Shown: positions 22,285-34,640, numbered from the stretch's first letter. The stretch is 64,000 nt of DNA from Gyrodactylus bullatarudis (GCA_012064415.1 SSNU01000163.1:682001-746000), one strand, 5' to 3'. Notes: generated from the sequence alone by a model not told the origin. Numbers and translations are program-made.

Positions 22285-23727
22285 CTACTCCTCGACAGAA
22301 TTTTCTCTGGGCCTGAGAGACTCTTCAATTGTCTTTGGAAGGCATGTGTACAGGCTTTCATTAGAAAGGGAAAACTCGATTTCTCTATTTGTCAGCTTTT
22401 TGACAAATAATGAAGAGGCCTTTCGTTTATTCCTTGGGAGATGGGACTTTGTCCTTGACTTTTTGTACTCAATAATACTGGGAACATCGGAACCGCTTTT
22501 GACAATATTAGAATTTGAGGCAGAGAAACTCTTTTGCATTGAATTACTATCGGATTCGTCATCACTTTGAGAAGAGCTTGTTTTATTTTGATAGGTTATC
22601 GTATCAACTTTGGCTTGACGATAAAAGTTTCGCTTTCGTGTTACATTGAGGGCAATCATGTCGCACAAAACTGTGGCTATACCAAGCAGGGCAAGACCTG
22701 AGCCTAGGTTCATAGAGAATGTGAGCAAATTGAATTTACCACCTTGGCCGTAGACGGTAATGAAGAACTGGATGCCGTAGGCCTTAATCAAGTTGCGTCT
22801 CTTCTCATTATTTATCATGAAATGTTGGCCAAATCTAAAGTTCCAACCTCGAGCAACATCTGAATTTGATTCATCTAGCCTTCTAAAGGTATATTTGGGT
22901 AGACATTCTTCCTCTTTATAATCCAAATTACAGTTCCACTCAATGTGGATGGAAACCATCCCACCATACTTCCAAATTCCGGTGTTGTTCGCCTGTGTGT
23001 ACTTTAGAATGTCACCAATGCGAAAGATTGGACAAAACATGTTCTTCTCATGATCCGGGTCATAGCGGCAAGTCTGGAGAAATCTCTTGTCCATCCAGGA
23101 GAGAACGTTCCTCCTCTTGACACCGTACCGAGGAAACTCGATACTGTTCTTCAGCATTACAGTAAAGTTTTCAGCAGTACTGATCAAGTGTTGCTCAGGA
23201 AGTTTGTCATTTTCCGTAGGACACCAGCCAACAATTTCACATGTTTTTGTATTATTCCTCTGGGTGGAGTTGATACACTTGCCTGTCCTCTTTCCATTGC
23301 CGATCATAAATAGCTGGTCTTTAACGCAGTCGTCATTAGAGTTGCATTTGGCCTTGTATACATCCAGGGATTCATCGCAAGTGGTGTTCTTTTGGCCAGG
23401 TGTCACGACAAGATTTGTCATGATGAAGAAGGCTGCATTCTGCTGGGGTGGTATAACATAGTCAGCAGCATCGAATAGTTGATTATGAATATTCGTCTCT
23501 GAATTGTCAACTAGGGCAATGCCTTTGAGTTTTGCTGTAACTCCGGAGACTGCCTTATCAAGGTACTGATAGCCCTTTTCGCGTATCATGACCCAGAATA
23601 TTATATAGAGAATGATACCGAGTTGAATGGAACGAAAGAAGGCTCCCACAGTCTTGGAATGTATCTGTACAACTTTCTGGGTCTCATAGCCGAGGAGTGC
23701 TGCCGTGAATGATTTCCATACTGTCAT
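22285..23727 (-). CDS. P2RX-like: P2X receptor-like ATP-gated cation channel, copy 2, intronless
   Basis: Intact single-exon paralogue of the P2X at 3.5 kb, same strand, about 17-19 kb away. It keeps all family marks: YETQK, TM1, TAKLKG lysines, ten ectodomain cysteines, NFR, GKF, TM2 and YRQAK (YxxxK). The frame extends to an ATG at 23790, but I prefer the ATG at 23727 (MTVWKSF) because it aligns with MSLWRSL of copy 1. From about the fifth ectodomain cysteine through TM2 the two proteins are almost identical, including silent sites. The N-terminus, TM1 region and especially the roughly 110-residue tail differ. The two could form homo- or heterotrimers with differently regulated tails (inference). 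Confidence 0.93.
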   Translation of the reverse strand: MTVWKSFTAALLGYETQKVVQIHSKTVGAFFRSIQLGIILYIIFWVMIREKGYQYLDKAVSGVTAKLKGIALVDNSETNIHNQLFDAADYVIPPQQNAAFFIMTNLVVTPGQKNTTCDESLDVYKAKCNSNDDCVKDQLFMIGNGKRTGKCINSTQRNNTKTCEIVGWCPTENDKLPEQHLISTAENFTVMLKNSIEFPRYGVKRRNVLSWMDKRFLQTCRYDPDHEKNMFCPIFRIGDILKYTQANNTGIWKYGGMVSIHIEWNCNLDYKEEECLPKYTFRRLDESNSDVARGWNFRFGQHFMINNEKRRNLIKAYGIQFFITVYGQGGKFNLLTFSMNLGSGLALLGIATVLCDMIALNVTRKRNFYRQAKVDTITYQNKTSSSQSDDESDSNSMQKSFSASNSNIVKSGSDVPSIIEYKKSRTKSHLPRNKRKASSLFVKKLTNREIEFSLSNESLYTCLPKTIEESLRPRENSVEE

Positions 23728-25364
23728 TAGTTTACTGGTTTTATTTGTGAATTCCATAATTAGGAGGATATTAGTTTTAAAATTGAACAAAATTTAAATC
23801 AAACTGCATTTCGATTGGCTGATTTGCATTCAGCCAATAACTGTTTATCCCTAAACACAAACAGTTTTACTTGAGAAAAGATCAAATTTTAATCTGATAT
23901 GTTTTCCTTCCCACTTACTCATTGAGTTCTCTTCATTATAATAATAATAATAAATTATTGACTCAGATAAGTCTAAATGTAATCATGATTTCCTTTCAAC
24001 ACCAAAGAATAATAATTTGGATTAAAAAAATTAACATTAGTGGGGAATTCTTTCATTCTGTTCCGTTGAACCTGAAAGAGATGATCAGTGTGATCAGTTA
24101 ACTTTTTTTTAATTAAAGAGACACTAGATTAACCTTCTTCGAGAGTATCGTGAATCAGCTACAGGGAATACATTCGGTACTTTTTATCCAAGTATCGATC
24201 TTCTTCTGTGAGCTTTCCTTAATATCTCATAATCCTGAGAGGTAAGATGAACAAGATGAGTGGAGGGAGGAGTCGTGAGAAATATTCCCTCTTATCTGAT
24301 TTCAAAGTTTATTTAGAATAGTTTAGAATAGTTCATGTTATGGAATAAACGAATCTCTACATGATGTTGACTTTGTTTTGTTCACAGCTGATGTATTATT
24401 TTAATTTATAAATATATCTATCTATGAAAAATATATATCTAAATTTGATCAATGATCTGTTATTATTATTATTGTCAAATGCGATATAGAAGATCCTAGG
24501 TACCCTTGCGAAAAAATGTACTCTCTTTCAACACAAAATATATATATTCCACAAGATTATCGAAAATTAATACACTTGTTTTATCTTTTTGAAGCTCCCT
24601 CTACCCATAAGAGACTTTTATTATCTCTTATTGGATGCGAAGAAGTCACACATTATTAGGGTTCTAATAACAAATAATTAAGTATTTAAAATACATAGAC
24701 TCTGATTTTACTAATACAATTATTGTCACCAGATAACGTATAGTTATCCTTTAGTATGATCAACATTGATCTCGGATTAGTAGTTGGAGGAATTGAGCCA
24801 ATACAGTCTGGTGAATATTCATCTACTATGAGAATTTATGTTCTGTAAAAAAAAGATTTTAAAGGATTTTAATCTAACTTTTTATGAACAATTCTCTTGG
24901 GTATATCATATGTTGTATATACCCTGAATAAACTATCTTGTTTCGATATCCTTATTTCTCCTTCTCTTTGTTGAGTTTCAGATAATGGCCAGAAGATAGG
25001 AAATTTCATCTGTTCTCCCGGAAATTACCTCTCTAGTTTTAGACTAGATAAGTAGGCCACTTGGATGAGAGCTCTTTACACTCTGAGGTTTAGTCCCAAT
25101 ACGACCAATCAAGTGCTGCGTTTTGCATCTTTAACCCTTAAAGGCCCACTGGGTCATTTATAATAAATGAAATTGATTTAAAATACTTTATTTACCACCC
25201 ATTTAATAGGAAATCTATTATTCTAGAGATCTCAGCTCTATTGCTCATAATAAATACAGCACTATGCCATACTAGACAGTTGATATTTTGGAAAAAATTT
25301 AATTTTTGCTTAACACCTATTACTCAAGGTCTGCATATTTCTTAGGTATTCATAAAATTCATAG
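23728..25364. other. 5' flank of P2X copy 2, gene-free
   Basis: Should hold the promoter of P2X copy 2, but no specific site is claimed. A short (ATA)n microsatellite lies at about 23938..23953. The partner arm of the gapped inverted repeat flanking P2X copy 2 lies at about 24490..24590 (shared TTTCGATAATCTTGTG and AGGGTACCTAGGATCTT). Around 25127..25170 a string ending in CACTGGGTCATTTATAATAA resembles one at 32502..32543. Confidence 0.4.
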
Positions 25365-26220
25365 TACACTAAACTTCCTAAAAAATGTATGAGAGTTAAA
25401 CCGGACGGTAAGAACTTTTTTGCTTGATTACTTATAAGTAGGAGTATGAAATCATCATACCATTTCTGGAAAATTGTTCTGTCCATCCAGGCATTTCGAA
25501 TAAATTTTCCATTCTTGAAAAAACTTCAATTTCTATTTAGTAAAACATAAACATATTGAAGGATTTACAGAACAGAAGTGATAACTTAACACTGATAACC
25601 AAAACAATCCCATCTTTTAGTCCTTTTTTAACCCTTTTTGTATACCCCCCCCCACCTATTCCTCAAAGGTCCAAAAGGAAAGAATGGTTTTTGTTTGTAC
25701 ATTAGTGAACAAATCTCATGATGTGTGATTGCCGAAAAAGGGGATCTATAGAAATTTTTACGTTAGAAGACCCCATATGGATGATGACGTCATCCAACAT
25801 TAGGAATGGGAAAAATGAAAAAACTTGAATCTAAAACTTTTTACAAAACCGGTCTCGTCTTTGAACCTTCATATATCTTAGATAAAATAATATTTTAGCT
25901 TTAAATTTGAGGAAACCAGATAACTTTTTATTCTGTATCGAATGGTGCTAATTTCATGATGATTGAACGAAAATAAATTAACTTTGTTTTGGCTGAAGCA
26001 AATTGAATAAAAATTGGCATAACGATAGAATATGAAAAGAATAAGCCAATGCTAAAATTTCGGCTCGAAATGATGAAAAATAACCCATTTATGACCAAAC
26101 AAAATGTCACCTGGTTTCTAAAATAAAAATAAATTTCATACTCCTACTCATAAGTAATCAAGCAAAAAAGTTCTTACCGTCCGGTTTAACTCTCATACAT
26201 TTTTTAGGAAGTTTAGTGTA
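25365..26220. mobile_element. TA-flanked MITE (Tc1/mariner-type) with 86-bp terminal inverted repeats
   Basis: The terminal repeats 25365..25450 and 26135..26220 are near perfect; I see about one mismatch. Both ends read TA then CACTAAACTTCCTAAAAAAT inwards. The TA dinucleotides at both outer edges fit a TA target-site duplication as made by Tc1/mariner elements. The roughly 680-bp interior has no transposase; the 60-codon minus-strand frame inside is not recognisable. The low divergence between arms suggests recent activity compared with neighbouring debris. Confidence 0.8.
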
Positions 26221-27857
26221 TGAATATTTGAAAGTGTATTATTGAGGATCAAATGAATTACAGTTGACGTGAATATTTTTCAGATACATCAGACACCACT
26301 TTCCAGCAAAACCCTTCTTCTTTGAATATTATCCTGATTAATAATAATTTCCCAAAATACATTTAAAAAATCATTTGACAGAAATTTAGGTTTCCCTCTC
26401 ACACAACTGTAGTTCTTTTTATTGTTTGATCAATAATGCAATGTAAGGGGGAAAAGCATTGCACAGAAATTACTTTATTTTCTCCCAAAAGAGTGGTGAG
26501 ATTGCAATTACATCACCTGTATTATAAGGGAATGTTGTTGTAATGAGCATGTTATTACTCCTCCTGTACTTGTCTACTACATACATATATATTAAGATGA
26601 TAAATACAGTTTAATAGATATTGAAATTATCGATCAGTTGAGGAATATTTTTAATCATGTTCCCAGTATGATATGACATGTAAACTCTTGTTATCGACAA
26701 CTTTGTGTTTTTTGTATATATTTTATATTATTTCCTATGAAATCATACGCTTTCGAGTTTAATCAATTAAAAAACTAAGCTTGAATAAATTTAAAAATGA
26801 ACTCAAGAATAAATTAATGTACTCAGAATAATATGAAGAATTATTTATTTTTACAGATATAACATATGTATTGTTAAATAAAACTATTATTATTAATCTG
26901 ATATACGAAATCTCGATTGAACACGCGCCAAGAATTTTTCAATGAATTTTACTCCGAAAAAAGACAAAATTAAGATTTTTCAATAGATTTTGCAACATTC
27001 TGAATAAAAATAGGGCTTATATAGTGAAAATTGAGTCTTTTTTCACATTGTGAGAGAAATTTCTAGAGAATTAAGCCAATTTTGATGAGTTTAGGGAAAA
27101 TGGGAATTTTGTACGTAAGAATTTAAATCTGACAAAATCAGAATTTCATTGTTGGTTTCTAAGCCAATTCTTGATGACTTTCGACAATATTATCGTTCAA
27201 AATCAGAATTAGTTTTGTTGATTTCACACTTTTGATATTTGGAATCAAAATTGAACATTTTTTCAAGGAAAATTTAAACTTGAAAGTTTTGGGTCTAAAT
27301 TTTTATTTCATCGAACTTCGCATGAGAATATTATTACGTGATTCTGAAACAAATAAATTTTCATTCATGAATGTTGAAAAATACAGATGGCTCGATTTCC
27401 CACGATATTGGCAAATTTCTGTAAAAATTATACTTGAACCAATCAGAGGGGATCTTATGTACAACGTATAGGGAATTTTACAACATATTTTTTTCATACA
27501 AGTTAGGCCAACGAGAACATCTGGTCATCATGAATTTTCCAATCTTTATAAAATTATAATTATCAATGTGTTATTGCCATTTCATAATTACAAAGTCTTC
27601 TTTTAAACCAGCTCATTTATTTTCAAAGTTGATGAATAAGAGGTAGATTTTTTTAAATTTGAGTCCTTGAAAGGATTCTAATAGTGTATAGTAGGCTAGG
27701 ATGAAATTATTTTTTTCTCCGAACAACTCACGAGAGTACTTATTTTTTCTGCTAGAATTTAGTACAGTCAGATCATGTGCAAAGGTAAGCATCCTTCATA
27801 AAAGAAAATTACCCATTTTTCCCACAGTATCCCACGGACATGATAAAACTACAAAAT
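26221..27857. other. Gene-free AT-rich region
   Basis: No gene supported. At 26924..26955 lies one copy of a dispersed motif (CGCGCCAA, then TTTTTCAATGAATTTTACT) that recurs in the Kv4 intron. Confidence 0.4.
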
Positions 27858-28200
27858 TTACCATAAAGACCCTCTTGGTGATAAGTAGAGCCTCAAGGAA
27901 TACGCGCTAAAAATCGATCCATATGCGTTTATAATTTTACAGTAAAATAACAATACTACTTTAAAGTGTATGTCTGAATCCTGTTTTTTCGAGATGAAAA
28001 GTTTAGTATCATCAAGAAACGTTTGCTGCTGATCACACACGGACCTGCATGCATGCCGTTTTGTATTCCTGTGTTGATCAATGAAAAATTTTCTATCTGC
28101 ACACACTGACGTATAAAAATATTTACACCAAAGCTCTCCTCTATCTGATTCCATGAATTCCAAAGGAAACTCCTTAATGATCTTAAGAATTTTGATCTTG
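27858..28200 (-). pseudogene. hAT/CGGBP1-type zinc-finger fragment, probably transposon-derived
   Basis: A minus-strand frame contains MESDRGELWCKYFYTSVCAD, then RKFFIDQHRNTKRHAC and QQQTFLDD. The spacing Leu-(Trp/Phe)-Cys ... Lys-x-x-x-x-x-His-x-x-(Thr)-x-x-His is that of the BED-like zinc finger at the N-terminus of CGGBP1-type proteins and the hAT transposases they derive from. The first zinc-binding pair is damaged (Cys then Tyr where Cys-x-x-Cys is expected). Nothing transposase-like follows, so it is a fragment. Confidence 0.5.
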
Positions 28201-28269
28201 TTCGTAGTTGTAGCTTTTGTAATGATAACAAAGATTAATGATGGATTAATGAATGAACAAGAAATCACT

Positions 28270-31200
28270 TTAAAGTATTCTGATTGGTCAAGCTCAATGT
28301 AAGGGGGACTTTACAATGAATGAATTACTAGAAATATCAATAAATGAATCTCATTGGTCAAGCTGTTAAATTACAATCAATGAATATACTTCACATGTAT
28401 TACACATCTTCATACATAAGCTTTGTTACTTAATATAACAAAGAATATATACTGCATATATATATGTGTTTATGTAATGCGTATGCGTTTCTAAAATCTT
28501 AACCCTTTTACCTAGAAAATATTTGAGTAGCTATTTTTGATTGTTTCCAAATTCAAACCATGAGAAAAAAATATGCAATTTATGCGTTTTTGAGGCTCTA
28601 GTGATATGATTACTATTTTTGAATATGAAACTTGAGAAAAATCAAGGTATTAAGGATTTTAGTGATAGCATAGTAAAAATTCATTAAAAATTGAGTGGCA
28701 ATTAGAAATTTTTTGCTTAGAATTGATTGGTCTATCAAGAAAGTTGATACTGTAAAATAAGGTTATAAATTTCACCCTACTCTAGTGTATATAGGACACA
28801 ATGACTCAAACCAATGTTTGATGTGAGCATTTTGTAATTACAAATATTGAACTCCTGGAATCTACTCTAATCTAATATTGGGGTAATTTTCGAACTTTTT
28901 AGAACATCAAAATTAGTTTTCGAAAAGAATCCCTTGCTCTGAAATTGAATTCAGTAAATACAAAATCATTTTTTCTATTTTAACCAGTACAAAAGTATAG
29001 GTTTTACTTTACTTTCATCATTCGAGTTCTCCTAATTCAGATGCTGGCCCAGGCTGGAAATGGATGATTTGCAAAATCAATCTCTGATGGACATCATTTT
29101 AATGACTCTTTTGTATCGTATCCTGGTCATTTATTACCAATTCATGTATTGATTCACTCAAAATTATCATCAAACATCTGTTAAAAACATTAGCGCTATG
29201 TTTTTGTTACAATTTTCATCAAAATTTTATTTTCCACTTTTAAATGAAAAATTTATTTAACAATCATGATACAGTAGTCATCACTATCATCGTTTTAATA
29301 TCAATTCAACATTGACCAACTAATGGATTGTCAAATTTGTCAAATATTCCTCTCTGTGTCTTTTAGTGAGTATCAAAACGTTTTTTTTCTGCTTCAGGAC
29401 AATGCCTGGAATTTTCGTTGATGATTTGAGGAGCTCTTTTTTTATTCTATTTTTAATGAAAACTACAAATGAAAACTTAATGGAATACATAGTCTAATAT
29501 TTAGTATAGTTTCCGTCACTTGTGAAGAGATTCATGATTGAATATATTCTTTAAATCTTTTATTTTTCATAAATACTTTTACATCTTCATATAGAAACAG
29601 TTTCCATGTTCTGACTAGTTGTTTCCTAAGCACCAATCGATTCGAATTCCATTTTGATATCAGTGATCATCAAGAATAATAGGATATTCGGATGAGTTTA
29701 TCCATCTGAGCAGTTTATTTTTTGTTAGAAAATTTTATTCAATATTTTATAATATATAATTAACAAAATATGGTAATCAGGAAAAGTATTATTAGAATAA
29801 AGGTTCTCTGAGTCTTGGACAATCTTGTAAGAATAGAATGAATTGAATAAAATATCTGGTTGAAGTTGATACACTTGTAATAAATGTAAATAGGCCATTT
29901 AAGAATTTTCAATATACCTTCTGGAATTTGTGAAAATTATAATCTAATTAGAATATAAAAGACTCTTTGTATAGTCAAGTTTAGATCGAGTATGTGACAT
30001 ATTGGACTTTAAACTAGAGAGAACATTCAGAAAATTTATATTTGCCATTTAAACCTAATTGACATGAAGATGAGAATTTACTATTTATACAAAAAACTCA
30101 ATATTTTTCTCCGGATTCACAGAAAAAAATAATTTTTTGAATTCTAAAACAGAATGAGCTATTAAGATGTGGATATTCAAAAAAATTCCGAAAAAAAATT
30201 CAATCTGACCAAAATTAGGCCGTTTTTTGAATTTCGAAAATTCACCAAATTTCCACTTTTTCAGCTTTTGAGCTCAAAATATTTCGATACCATAGCTGAA
30301 CGAATAAAATTTCAGGCTTTATACTCTCACAGAATTACCTAAAATGTGATGATGAAAAAAATTTACTCGGACAAAATTTTATGAAAATTTTTTCTCACAC
30401 ATCAGGGTCTGATTTATATTGAAAATCCCATCTACTGGTGAGTAATTTAGAGTGAAACTTTGCCAATGAAGGGATTTATTTGAAAGTTAATTGTTTCAAA
30501 GACTCAATTAATGTGAAAAAGGATATCTTTTTAATTTCATTAGATCTTATTACAAAATAACCTAGATATTGAAGATCTAAGGTAAAAATGGCCTATTTTC
30601 ACGAGACTATTGATGGAACTGCTCATTGATTGCATGCATAAAAAATATACCTTGGTTTGGATTAACTATTTAGCTTCTACGGAAATTAATCTTATTATCT
30701 CTGAACATTGATAAGTTTTATAATTTCAATCAAGAAGAATCATGAATTAAAGAATTCTACTTCCTTATTTAGATATTTAAGATCAACATGAGACAAAGAA
30801 TTCGAATTCACCTGTAGAAATTCACCGAAGTTCGTCATTACTGTGGGAAATTGAATTTATCGATCATCACGAAGGCAAATTATCCAAAATCTGGAAGTCT
30901 AACTTTTTGTCGGAAACAGTATATTACTGTATTACTGAATGGTAACATAATATCAGCTATTTTCATTTACAGTTTTCCACATCGAAGATTTGATCATGAT
31001 TTTCTCGATTACTTCAGTAGATGGGCAATTTTAAATTAAAGTTTTCAAAATTTGATTTCATTCATTTTGGATTTTACTTATGGCTAGACCATACTTTTCA
31101 CCATGTTTCTCATCTAGTGTATTTTAGATCAAAAGGATCGTTCAATGTTTGAACTTCAAACATGATAATTTCTGAATAGTAATAGAGTTGTATTAAATCA

Positions 31201-32265
31201 AAAAAAAACTATGCCAAAACTAAAAGAAACTGTACAGTACTAATTTTTCAACGAAATCAAGAATCATAAAAATAACGAATCAAAGTCTTAAACATTATAC
31301 AGTAGAATCTGATTCTCTAATTATTTAGATTAAGTGGAAAGTTAATTAAAGAAGGAATCTTTTATCAGATCACTTGAATTCTTATTTCGATGCAAAATGC
31401 TTTGAAAAGATTCAAGTTGTTATTGTTAGAAATTCATATTTATTGAGAGTTTCCATCAAACCCCCTTGTACGTACAAATAATAAAGTATTCTCGATTGAA
31501 CACAAGAGATGATCAATTTCTTAACCCCTCATGTTCCGTGTCATCATCCCATGTTATCTGTAGTTTTCATCTACAAAACATTAGTCATCATAGGGCGGTC
31601 AGAAAATAGCAATAATTTCACAAAAAGTAGAATTTTTATCCAGAATAATAATTGAATTTCAAAAAATAGCTATAAACTAAATTTCCTATTTTAAAAAATC
31701 ACTTCTTCAGTAATACAGTTTATTTATTGACATGTGCTATTGAATATTTGAATAATTTTGAAACTAGGATTCTGTACCAATGTACCCATTCATACGATAA
31801 AACCCAAGACCAAGATGAAAATCAATGATTTATTCTGATTGAATTAAAAATAATTATTCAATAATACATTCGATTTGAATCAAAATAGCTCATTTTCAAC
31901 AATAACAACAAAATGTGTCCCAATATTCAAGAGTTTCGTCAAAATTACTTGTTACATTTAAAGCCTGATGAATTCTTCGACTCGCAAATCACTGGCATTT
32001 TCCAAGTATTTTATGTTTTATTCTGTGATTAGAATTTCAAGACCAGAATCTGCACAATTGACTGTGTTTAGGTAGACATGCCACACCAAATCAAACGAAA
32101 TTGTAAGAAGTCAAAAGAATACAAGACCACTAATCTTATTTCAAGCAAATTGTTATCCTTAAAATACACATTGAGCTGTGAAAATTGGAAAGTCGATTCT
32201 TGAACGAGAAGTGCATTTGGTAAATTGAAATTTATCCTTTAGTGTGTAGAATTCGGGATTAACAC
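28270..32265. other. Long gene-free region
   Basis: No gene recognised on either strand. A short imperfect direct repeat (TTGGTCAAGCT, at about 28286 and 28352) is the only clear structure. Sequence is AT-rich with short, random-looking frames. Confidence 0.4.
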
Positions 32266-32266
32266 T

Positions 32267-32293
32267 CTCTTCTTCTTCTTCTTCTTCTTCTTT
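32267..32293 (+). repeat. (CTT)n microsatellite
   Basis: About eight consecutive CTT units in an otherwise gene-free stretch. Confidence 0.9.
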
Positions 32294-32884
32294 GTGTGAT
32301 TGAGCAAATGTTCTCTCCCTCCCTCTATAGTACAGTTTGACATATTTTTTGCTTTCATTAAATTTAATGCTCCAATTTTCAAAGGAATCTATATATTTTC
32401 CATTAGCTTAGAATCAAAAAACAATCCAAACATGTATACCGTAGCCAGACTCTCAATGCTCATAATCCTGGTTCGATCCTCGGCGATTTGCCTGCCATAG
32501 ATGTTTAAGCCTTAAAGTCCCATTGGGTTATTACTATAATATCTCTCTTAAAAGTTTTGATATTTCAATGATTTTTAACCAACAGAAAGCTGAAAAAATT
32601 ATACACATGATTTTTATTGAATCCTCTTCTATGATCGAGCATGTTTATTCCTTAAGAAGAGTAGTTTATGATGAACATTTCCTACTTCAACTTTTAACAT
32701 GATTTTTTTTTGTTAGAAATATAATCTGTATTAAATAGAGTAATTAATATGTATAATGAAAGATATAAGAAATAAATCGAAATGTTATATCTTTCCAAGT
32801 TAGACTTGAGAAAATCTGTAAAATGTAAATGGGGCTTAATAAAATCAATTTAATGATAAGTAATGTACAATTTTATATTTACAG

Positions 32885-33144
32885 AGATTTCATCTGTCGG
32901 AAGCTCTCAGATAGATTTGCATTTCTTCCCTCCTTATCAATCATCAACAAATCTACGTTATAACTCAAAAGAAATTTATCAGATTCTCCCGTTTCAATCT
33001 GATGGATATTATGAACCAGCCAATGAAAACCAATCAAAAAGCAAGACTACACTTGAAAAAAAATTTATATATATTTCACAATTATTTCAATTACAGAGAT
33101 CAAGAGAATTTACTATGGTAGAGTTGAAAATTTGTATGAACTAA
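32885..33144 (+). CDS. Possible 3' exon(s) of an unidentified gene
   Basis: After a credible acceptor (TATTTACAG ending at 32884) an open frame gives a polar segment (SVGSSQIDLHFFPPYQSS, SDGYYEPANENQSKSK) that could be the tail of a membrane protein or an acidic linker. An internal TTACAG near 33096 could be another acceptor. Codon use is more gene-like than the surroundings, and an AATAAA lies at about 33308. No upstream exon could be linked and no family is recognised, so this is a weak call. Confidence 0.25.
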
Positions 33145-33704
33145 ATGATTTACTTCCAGAATGATTTTCTTCTATTTCCTGTATACATAATAACACATGT
33201 ACATTGTATCATTTAATATGATATCGTGATGTAGACGTGAATCATTAAAATTATTAATTTCGAAGTAGAAAGAAGCTCTTTTAACCCGAAACCTTGTATA
33301 TTGTCGAATAAATCATTCTTTTATTCTCAACCATTTATCATGCCCTATTGAGAATATCGAATTTATTTTTAATGCACGTGTTTGAATATTAAACCCTCAT
33401 GTTACAGCCCAGTCATCTGAACATGAAAAAGAACTTGATTTAAAGTTAACTCCATGCTTGAGTAGAGCTTCAAATATAAATCTGCTTAAATGATAATTAT
33501 TCAGTTTTTATTTGCATCTGATGCGAAGGAACGAAAATCTGAGTGAAAGGGTGAAAAGAATCCCGGGAAATCACCAATCATCGCATTGGGAATAAATAAC
33601 GATTTTTCCACACGCTCTGTTACAATGCCCATATTTCAATATGAGTGCAACAGTACAAAAGGAAAAAAATCTATTAGAATTGATATTGGTTGAAAAGTAA
33701 ACTA

Positions 33705-34468
33705 ATGTTTTACTGCAAGTTGTGTGGACCACTATCGAGGATATTTCTCGATGAAGATGATCTCTACGGCCATTTGAATGCTCAGCATAGGAATTGGCTG
33801 TCAAGGAACGATTATACTCTTATCATTGGCCAAACTGAAGAGGATATTGTCAACGAGGTAAATTCTTGGTGAACTAGAAATTATATTATTAGTTGAATGC
33901 AATTCTCGAGAGTAACGAGTGGAAGACGAACGTCTCAAAGAGACGTCCCTGGTACGCAGATCCCAACTACAGGGGACCAAAGACAATGTTGGAAAGAGTT
34001 CTGGCTAGAAAAGAAGGCCAAAATGAGCCGACCGAATCATCAAAGCAGTATTATGAAAGAGAGATTGACTCAAAAAGAGAAAAAATTGAGAAATTGGAAG
34101 GACTATTGAAGATGAAAACAGAGCTGGCCGAGAATGCCCTTCATGTGGCAAGCAAAGCTGTGCAAAAAAACGAGCAGAATAGGCCAAGAATAAATTGGAA
34201 TATGGAATATAATAATGAGACTTTGAAATCCACCGGGGAAGCTCATAAAAGTACATCAAGACATAATGAAGAAATTGACAATTCTACCCATGTTGATCCA
34301 TTACAGCACCTTTTTGAAGGAATAGAAATCCGAATTCAGGCAGCAGTGGATAACGCTAAAACACTTCGAAGAACATGTGAGTGGAAAAGCAAGCAAGGTA
34401 ATCATATTGAGGAACCTTTTTATAAGTACGGTGCACAAAAAGATGACTTTAGCCAAACTGGATTTTAA
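33705..34468 (+). CDS. Small zinc-finger/coiled-coil protein, unrecognised
   Basis: Two exons, 33705..33857 and 33893..34468, separated by a 35-bp GT-AG intron; 242 residues. Residues 1-30 carry FYCKLCGPLS...LYGHLNAQH, a C2H2-like finger (C-x2-C, H-x4-H). The middle (RPWYADPNYRGPKTMLERVL) is basic and aromatic. It is followed by a heptad-like acidic/basic helix (KREKIEKLEGLLKMKTELAE) and a polar C-terminus. The start is the ATG just before the finger; upstream exons cannot be excluded. Same strand as and 172 bp upstream of the RBM4-like gene. No family identified; an RNA- or chromatin-associated role is only a guess from composition. Confidence 0.7.
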
Positions 34469-34640
34469 AAACGTTTTGTATTCAACAAGGCTGAAATCTT
34501 GCGAAATAAATTGGAAAGATTTCCATAATATTACTTTGAATATTATTTAATAATTATTATCAACAAACTTTTATCATTTAAAAACATTGAAGATGAACAT
34601 TTGTTTAAAAGCTGAAGACTGACATTTTTTGTGATTAATC

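Noticed and set aside
22285..23727. P2X copy 2 as a processed pseudogene
   Set aside because: No stops or frameshifts; all motif residues and ten cysteines are intact, and the divergence pattern fits selection.
32430..32480. tRNA or SINE from the GGTTCGATCC box
   Set aside because: No acceptor or anticodon stems can be paired and only one weak partner tail (25.13 kb) exists. Also rejected for GTTCGATTCTCGGC at 19.13 kb.
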